Source: JBAPRR01 sp049281195 (GTDB lineage Bacteria; Actinomycetota; Acidimicrobiia; Acidimicrobiales; CAVXTF01). Taken from it: DNA of 17,098 nucleotides. Shown in pieces: positions 13,127-17,098 of this stretch. The translations under genes were made by a program, and so were the position numbers. Positions within the stretch are counted from its first letter, which is position 1, and the number at the start of each line of letters is the position of its first letter. The DNA is taken from assembly GCA_049281195.1 (NCBI GenBank), contig JBAPRR010000023.1, positions 1-17,098 of the forward strand. The letters run 5' to 3'. The notes beneath the pieces were generated by a model. The model had not been told where the DNA came from. It made no database searches and worked only from the letters and a program-made list of their open reading frames with translations.

Positions 13127-14556
13127 TCCGGGTTCCGATCGCGGTACAGGTCAGCGAGCTTTTTGCGCAACACCTTCCCTACTTCGCTTCGAGGTAGGGA
13201 TTCGACCCGCTCGAATGCGACCGGAATCTTGTATGCGCTGAGATGCTTCCGGCACAACGATTCGAGCTCGTCTGTGGTCGCGTCGCCCACGATGAAAGCG
13301 ATGGGAACCTCGCCCAACCTGGGGTCCTGGACTCCGACCACCGCGGCCTCTTTCACTCCGGGCGACAGCAGGATCACCTCCTCGACGCGGTCGGGGAAAA
13401 CCTTGTTCCCTCCTCTGTTGATCAGATCGCTCACCCTTCCTTCGATCCATACGAAACCGTCTGGATCGATTCGGGCGAAGTCGCCCGTGCGCACGTAGCC
13501 CTCGGGGTCGATGCGGTCGTCGAGGGACTCACCTTCCGCGTAGCCCGCTGCCATACGGGGTGGCCGCACGAAAAGCTCACCGATCTCGTCGTCAGCGAGC
13601 AGATCCCCCGTCGGTCCCACCACCTTGATCGCCACGTTGGGATGCGGTCTTCCTACCGCCCCGATCTTCTCGGGATGTGAACGGGCGTCGTCTGCGGTCC
13701 AGCCGATCACCTCACCGATCTCAGCCTGCCCGTAGCCATTGAGCACGGTCACGTGGAATTTGTCGGAGAACCGTGACGCAGCTAAAGGGGACAGTGGCGC
13801 CGTGATGCTCCTCACGTACTTCAAAGGGCTCAGATCGCGCAGCGCCGGGTCGTCAGAGAGCATGACCATTGCGGCGGGAGGAAGAACCGTGGACCGGATG
13901 GAGTGCCTCTTGACCAGAGTAGCGAACTGAGTGGTGTCGAAGCGGTCCATCACCACGAGCGACGCCCCGGCACGAAGCCCGAACAAAACGTTGTAGATGC
14001 CGGCATTGAGCGCGAGAGAAACCGGTACGAGATTCGGAGAGGGGGGCTTTTCCGGATCCGCCGGACGCCCGCGCAAAGGACCGAGGACCCTGTCGATCAA
14101 TTCGATGTACGCAGAATGCGTCTGGAGGATCGCTTTCGGAATACCCGTCGTCCCCGACGTCCAGGTGATGAATGCCGTGTCGGGGTCGTACACGCGTGCA
14201 GGCCCCTCGGTCCGGGTCATCCCCGACTCGTCGGTCACCGCCGCCGGCCGGGCGGTCGCCAAAACGTGTTCCATCTCCGACCGAGCCTGGCGCGGGCTCG
14301 CCGGGACGAAGACGGCCCCCGCCTTCCACACGCCGAACATCGCGGTCACGAAGTCCGGGCCGTTCGGAAGCGAGACCACCACCGCTTGGCCGGGGCCCAC
14401 TCCGAGCTCGCGCAAAGAATCGCCTGTAGCCGCCGCCTGTGACTGCGCCGTACCGACGTCCACGGCCGAATCGATCGTAAAGATCAGGCCCTCGCCGGGA
14501 CTGAAGGGGTGTTCGAACAACAGTGTGGCCAGATTGGCATGAGACGGGCCAGTCAC
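13123..14556 (-). CDS. Acyl-CoA ligase (AMP-binding), short form
   Basis: 477-residue adenylate-forming ligase. The P-loop is TSGTTGIPK at residues 133-141. The A5 motif reads GYGQAEIGE, with Gln-Ala where YGxTE is usual. YVRTGDFARIDPDGFVWIEGRVSDLINRGGNKVFP and the C-terminal PRSEVGKVLRKKL with the A10 lysine are intact, so the enzyme should be active. The N-terminal domain is compact, with few residues between ARPAAVTDE and the P-loop. The frame is open to 14715 inside the upstream gene, but GTG 14556, 10 bp after that gene's stop, gives a normal N terminus. It is co-transcribed with the LivK-like protein. Substrate unknown; the altered A5 motif makes assignment by similarity risky. Confidence 0.88.
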   Translation of the reverse strand: MTGPSHANLATLLFEHPFSPGEGLIFTIDSAVDVGTAQSQAAATGDSLRELGVGPGQAVVVSLPNGPDFVTAMFGVWKAGAVFVPASPRQARSEMEHVLATARPAAVTDESGMTRTEGPARVYDPDTAFITWTSGTTGIPKAILQTHSAYIELIDRVLGPLRGRPADPEKPPSPNLVPVSLALNAGIYNVLFGLRAGASLVVMDRFDTTQFATLVKRHSIRSTVLPPAAMVMLSDDPALRDLSPLKYVRSITAPLSPLAASRFSDKFHVTVLNGYGQAEIGEVIGWTADDARSHPEKIGAVGRPHPNVAIKVVGPTGDLLADDEIGELFVRPPRMAAGYAEGESLDDRIDPEGYVRTGDFARIDPDGFVWIEGRVSDLINRGGNKVFPDRVEEVILLSPGVKEAAVVGVQDPRLGEVPIAFIVGDATTDELESLCRKHLSAYKIPVAFERVESLPRSEVGKVLRKKLADLYRDRNPD

Positions 14557-14566
14557 ATCGACCTGA

Positions 14567-15898
14567 CTAACTGGTTTCGTTCGAAGGCCATTCAGGACGG
14601 AAGTACCCGCCGAATTTGAGGTCCCCGTCGCGCAACTCACGGATCGTGAGGAAGTCCCCCTTGTAGCCCTTGTGATCGCCCGGCCCGAACTGGATGTAGG
14701 TGCTGGGACCTCCATTCACCGCGGGCATCCACCTGATTCGTTCCATCCCGTCTTTGACATAACTCGGCGTGGGTATGGCAGCGTTCGCTATGCCGTGAAT
14801 CGCTACGCGCGCCGTGTCGTACGCCAGCGCCACGACGACGTTTCTGGTACTCCTCCCGAACCGCTTCTCGAAACGGCGGATCATCGCGTTGTAGTTGGGG
14901 TTCGCTCCGTCCTCGCCGAGCTGGTCGATCCCGGTCCATCCCTCGATGCCGGACGCCCACTCGTTCTTGTTCGAATAGAACATGAACGCTGTGCCCATGA
15001 TCCTCGGTGGGTCCCACCCGAGGGCCTTGAGCGCCGGTCCGAAGTGGATCGCCGAGTACCCGTAGCCCCCGTAATAGAGCCCTTCCGTGCCGGCCTGGTG
15101 CATCGCCTGCAGATGATCTCCGAGATCACGGGGATTGGGTTCGAGCTTGACCTCGCGCGTGATGATCATCCCTAGACGCATCGCCTCGTCGCGGAAGAAC
15201 TCCGCGTAGTCGCGACCTGACGATCCCGCTTCCCAGAACAGGCCCACCTTGCGGATCCCCTGCTGGTAGAGCCAGTTGGCACACATGACCCCTTCGGTCG
15301 GCACGTCACCGTTGGCGATGGTGAAGCAGTACTCCGACGCGAAACGATGAGCACCTGTCCATCCGATGCACGCGACACCGAGCTCGTTCGCGGTGTCCTG
15401 GAGAACGAGGGAGTTGTCGGAGATCATCGGGCCGAGGACCACGACGCAACCCTGCTCCACCAGCCACCGGTATCCCTCTATGACCTTGCGGTAGTTCTCC
15501 CGGGGAAGGCCGCGGGCATCGGCTATCACGATCTCGATCGGACTTCTGGCCCAGACGCCTTCGTTCAATGCGTCTTCGATGGCCAGGATCGTCGGATCGA
15601 TCCAGTCCGCAAGTAGTTGATTTAGATCCATGTCGATGAGGATCCCGATCTTCACCGGCTCGAAGGCATCCCCCTGGGTCTTCACCCCGCGCGTGGGCGG
15701 GTAGATCGTTATGCCCTTTACGGCCTTGTCCTTGGCGCTCCCGCCACCCTCGTACCACGCGCCGCCTTCTCCGCCCTCGCCTTCGAGGTAGCTGCGCGTA
15801 CCGTGAGAGACCGATGAGACCGCCCTGTCGGGTTCTGCTATCCCGAGGTCGACCGGCTCGGGGAACATCCTCTCGACGTATTCGCGTTCAGGGGACAC
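14567..15898 (-). CDS. LivK-type (Peripla_BP_6) ligand-binding protein without signal peptide
   Basis: 443-residue protein whose residues about 80-405 resemble branched-chain-amino-acid-type ABC substrate-binding proteins: VKIGILIDMD, CVVVLGPMISDNSLVLQDTANELGVACIGWTGAHRFASEYCFTI, GIRKVGLFWEAGSSGRDYAEFFRDEA, and the second lobe ALAYDTARVAIHGIANA. The N terminus (MSPEREYVERMFPEPVDLG..., about 80 residues) is polar and acidic, with neither hydrophobic signal helix nor lipobox Cys. Between the upstream in-frame TAA (just after the TATAAT box) and GTG 15898 there is no ATG, GTG or TTG, so no longer start is available. GAAAGGA precedes the GTG. A cytoplasmic acyl or ligand sensor or carrier is inferred. 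No permease or ATPase genes are adjacent; the next gene is an acyl-CoA ligase. Confidence 0.85.
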   Translation of the reverse strand: MSPEREYVERMFPEPVDLGIAEPDRAVSSVSHGTRSYLEGEGGEGGAWYEGGGSAKDKAVKGITIYPPTRGVKTQGDAFEPVKIGILIDMDLNQLLADWIDPTILAIEDALNEGVWARSPIEIVIADARGLPRENYRKVIEGYRWLVEQGCVVVLGPMISDNSLVLQDTANELGVACIGWTGAHRFASEYCFTIANGDVPTEGVMCANWLYQQGIRKVGLFWEAGSSGRDYAEFFRDEAMRLGMIITREVKLEPNPRDLGDHLQAMHQAGTEGLYYGGYGYSAIHFGPALKALGWDPPRIMGTAFMFYSNKNEWASGIEGWTGIDQLGEDGANPNYNAMIRRFEKRFGRSTRNVVVALAYDTARVAIHGIANAAIPTPSYVKDGMERIRWMPAVNGGPSTYIQFGPGDHKGYKGDFLTIRELRDGDLKFGGYFRPEWPSNETS

Positions 15899-15922
15899 GG
15901 TCGTCCTTTCACCATTCGGGGA

Positions 15923-15937
15923 GACCTCGCCGAGGTC
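15923..15937 (-). repeat. GC-rich hairpin in the 5' leader of the LivK-like gene
   Basis: Perfect arms GACCTC and GAGGTC around GCC, between the TATAAT box and the ribosome-binding site. In RNA it would be a 6-bp stem with a three-base loop, which may stabilise the leader or act as a protein site. Confidence 0.45.
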
Positions 15938-15947
15938 GGGAGCGATT

Positions 15948-15967
15948 GCAGATTATATTCGATCTGC
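15948..15967. promoter_or_regulatory. Divergent promoter and inverted repeat GCAGAT-N8-ATCTGC
   Basis: The 20-bp perfect inverted repeat contains a consensus TATAAT on the minus strand (15957-15952), giving a leader of roughly 45 nt to GTG 15898, and a TATATT on the plus strand (15954-15959) that could serve the ligase at 16051. A dyad placed over both -10 boxes looks like an operator that controls both directions. No strong -35 box was found. Confidence 0.55.
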
Positions 15968-15984
15968 CATTCCGTCTCGGGCCC

Positions 15985-16002
15985 GGCGCTTGAGCCAGCG
16001 CC
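15985..16002. repeat. Inverted repeat GGCGCT-N6-AGCGCC
   Basis: Perfect 6-bp arms with a 6-base spacer in the 152-bp divergent gap, in the presumed leader of the plus-strand ligase. Possible RNA hairpin or second operator. Apart from this, the hairpin at 15923, the promoter dyad and the TAGGAG site at about 16035-16040, nothing else is recognised in the gap. Confidence 0.4.
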
Positions 16003-16050
16003 TGTGGCGGAGCAGAGTGCCGGGGATCCAACCGTAGGAGTAGCTCGCCG

Positions 16051-17098
16051 ATGAGTGCAGGTGTGTGGGCCGGCGGCCCCCAGTTGACGATCCCCTCACT
16101 GTTCGAGCGTCGCCTCGAGACTGATCCCGACGGCGAGTACCTCGATGTGTGCGCGACCAAGCTGACCGCCCGAGAGGTGGCCAAGGCCGCCCGTAGACTG
16201 AGCAACGCATTCACTCAACTCGGAATCGGACAGGGAGAGCGCGTCGCAACTCTCTTGGAGAACGGCCCACAGGCGTTGTTGGCATGGGCCGGTACGGTGC
16301 TCGGTGGACGGGTGGCGGTTCCCGTCAACACCGCCTACAAGGGCCAGTACCTGCGCCATCAGTTGGGGGACTCCGGTTCGCGACTTGTAGTGGTCGGCGC
16401 AGATCTTTTCGATCGGGTGAGGCAGGTTGCAGACGACCTACCCGAGCTCGATCACATCGTCGTCGTTCGAACGAGCGCAGACGACGGCGATTCTCCGCAG
16501 GACATAGACACAGGCGCGGGCACCGAGAACGCGGACCTGGCGATCCCACAGAACGTCGGAAGGGTGGGGGTCAAAGACTGGGAAGAAGTGTTGACCTCCG
16601 ACGACTCCGAACCGAAGGTCTCGATCAAGCCCTCGGATCTCGGAACCTTCATCTATACCGGTGGCACCACGGGCCTCTCCAAGGGTTGCATGCTCAGCCA
16701 CAACTATCACGAGGCCCTCGCCAGACAGATCGGGATCTGCTGGAGAAGGGAGCCGACTGACGTTGTATGGACACCCCTGCCCCTGTATCACTTCAACGCG
16801 ATATCAACGGTCGTTCTTGGCACTCTCGTCTACGGAGGACGTGGCGCCATATACAGGCGGTTCTCCGTCTCGAACTTCTGGCCCGAGATGAACAGGGTGG
16901 GGGCGACGATCACCTCCACTCTGGGCACGATGGCCTACCTGCTGGCGCACGACGTGGACCGCCCCGAAATGCCCCTGTCCGGGGCAACCGAGGCGAACAA
17001 GACACTCAGGCTGTTGGGTGCCGCACCGATGCCCGTAGAGGTCGACGACGTCATCAAGAGCCGCTTCGGCATCACCACGTTCAGCGGTGCATACGGGG
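16051..17098 (+). CDS. Acyl-CoA ligase (AMP-binding, CaiC/FadD17-like), 3' end outside window
   Basis: First 349 residues of an adenylate-forming ligase running off the window. The N-terminal domain (LTAREVAKAARRLSNAFTQLGIGQGERVATLLENGPQALLAWAGTVLGGRVAVPVNTAYKG) and the P-loop IYTGGTTGLSKGCMLSHNY (about residues 200-218) are clear. PLPLYHFNAISTVVLGTLVYGGRGAIYRRFSVSNFW resembles the CaiC and FadD17 groups, which activate short carnitine-like acids or sterol side chains. The A5 motif begins at the edge (TTFSGAYG), so it cannot be judged. ATG 16051 has TAGGAG ten bases upstream. It is divergent from the LivK-like/ligase unit and may be co-regulated through the dyad at 15948-15967. Confidence 0.9.
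   Translation, partial: MSAGVWAGGPQLTIPSLFERRLETDPDGEYLDVCATKLTAREVAKAARRLSNAFTQLGIGQGERVATLLENGPQALLAWAGTVLGGRVAVPVNTAYKGQYLRHQLGDSGSRLVVVGADLFDRVRQVADDLPELDHIVVVRTSADDGDSPQDIDTGAGTENADLAIPQNVGRVGVKDWEEVLTSDDSEPKVSIKPSDLGTFIYTGGTTGLSKGCMLSHNYHEALARQIGICWRREPTDVVWTPLPLYHFNAISTVVLGTLVYGGRGAIYRRFSVSNFWPEMNRVGATITSTLGTMAYLLAHDVDRPEMPLSGATEANKTLRLLGAAPMPVEVDDVIKSRFGITTFSGAYG

Noticed and set aside
13090..13160. Bidirectional terminator between the convergent operons
   Set aside because: No hairpin with a T-run was found; the genes share their stop codons.
1..17098. KstR or KstR2 operators (AAC-N2-GTT or CAAG-N2-CTTG type) expected for a steroid regulon
   Set aside because: None was seen in the intergenic regions, so a steroid assignment is not supported by regulation.

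Overview
The window is GC-rich, almost fully coding, and reads as part of a CoA-thioester catabolic island from an actinobacterium. The codon choice, the many GTG and TTG starts, the leaderless-type promoters and the mix of families (FadD-type ligases, class III CoA-transferases, FadE-type dehydrogenase, MaoC-like dehydratase, many crotonases) resemble uncultured or Acidimicrobiia-like actinobacteria more than Mycobacterium. That placement is inference. No rRNA, tRNA, CRISPR array, insertion sequence or phage gene was seen.

Layout. (1) Positions 10344 down to 4054, minus strand: a tight six-gene operon of double-hotdog MaoC-like dehydratase, PaaG-like crotonase, acyl-CoA dehydrogenase, two tandem crotonase paralogues, and a shortened thiamine-diphosphate-enzyme-like protein. 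Four junctions overlap by 1-4 bp. (2) Positions 3984 down to 1, minus strand: a second unit with its own promoter, holding a class III CoA-transferase, an amidohydrolase-2 family protein and a FadD3-like acyl-CoA ligase cut by the window edge. (3) Positions 10422-13126, plus strand: a divergent GntR/FCD regulator, a NIPSNAP-like double-domain protein and a second class III CoA-transferase. (4) Positions 15898 down to 13123, minus strand: a LivK-type ligand-binding protein without a signal peptide, then an acyl-CoA ligase. Its stop codon shares a CTAG with the stop of the facing CoA-transferase. (5) Position 16051 to the end, plus strand: a third acyl-CoA ligase, cut by the window edge and divergent from unit 4.

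How the parts may work together (inference). Three ligases and two CoA-transferases would activate one or several carboxylic acids. The dehydrogenase, dehydratase and crotonases would carry out alpha,beta-oxidation or ring cleavage of the CoA esters. The amidohydrolase may perform a decarboxylation or hydrolysis. The GntR regulator, beside a palindrome that covers the promoter of the long operon, is the obvious local repressor. No thiolase and no transport permease lie in the window, so the pathway is incomplete here and its substrate cannot be read from the sequence.

The most unusual points are: three promoters with the same leaderless geometry (TANNNT, six bases, ATG); a ThDP-enzyme-like protein lacking the cofactor motif; tandem crotonases with both active-site Glu positions replaced by His and a 260-bp block that looks homogenised; and a periplasmic-binding-type protein that must be cytoplasmic if its start is right.
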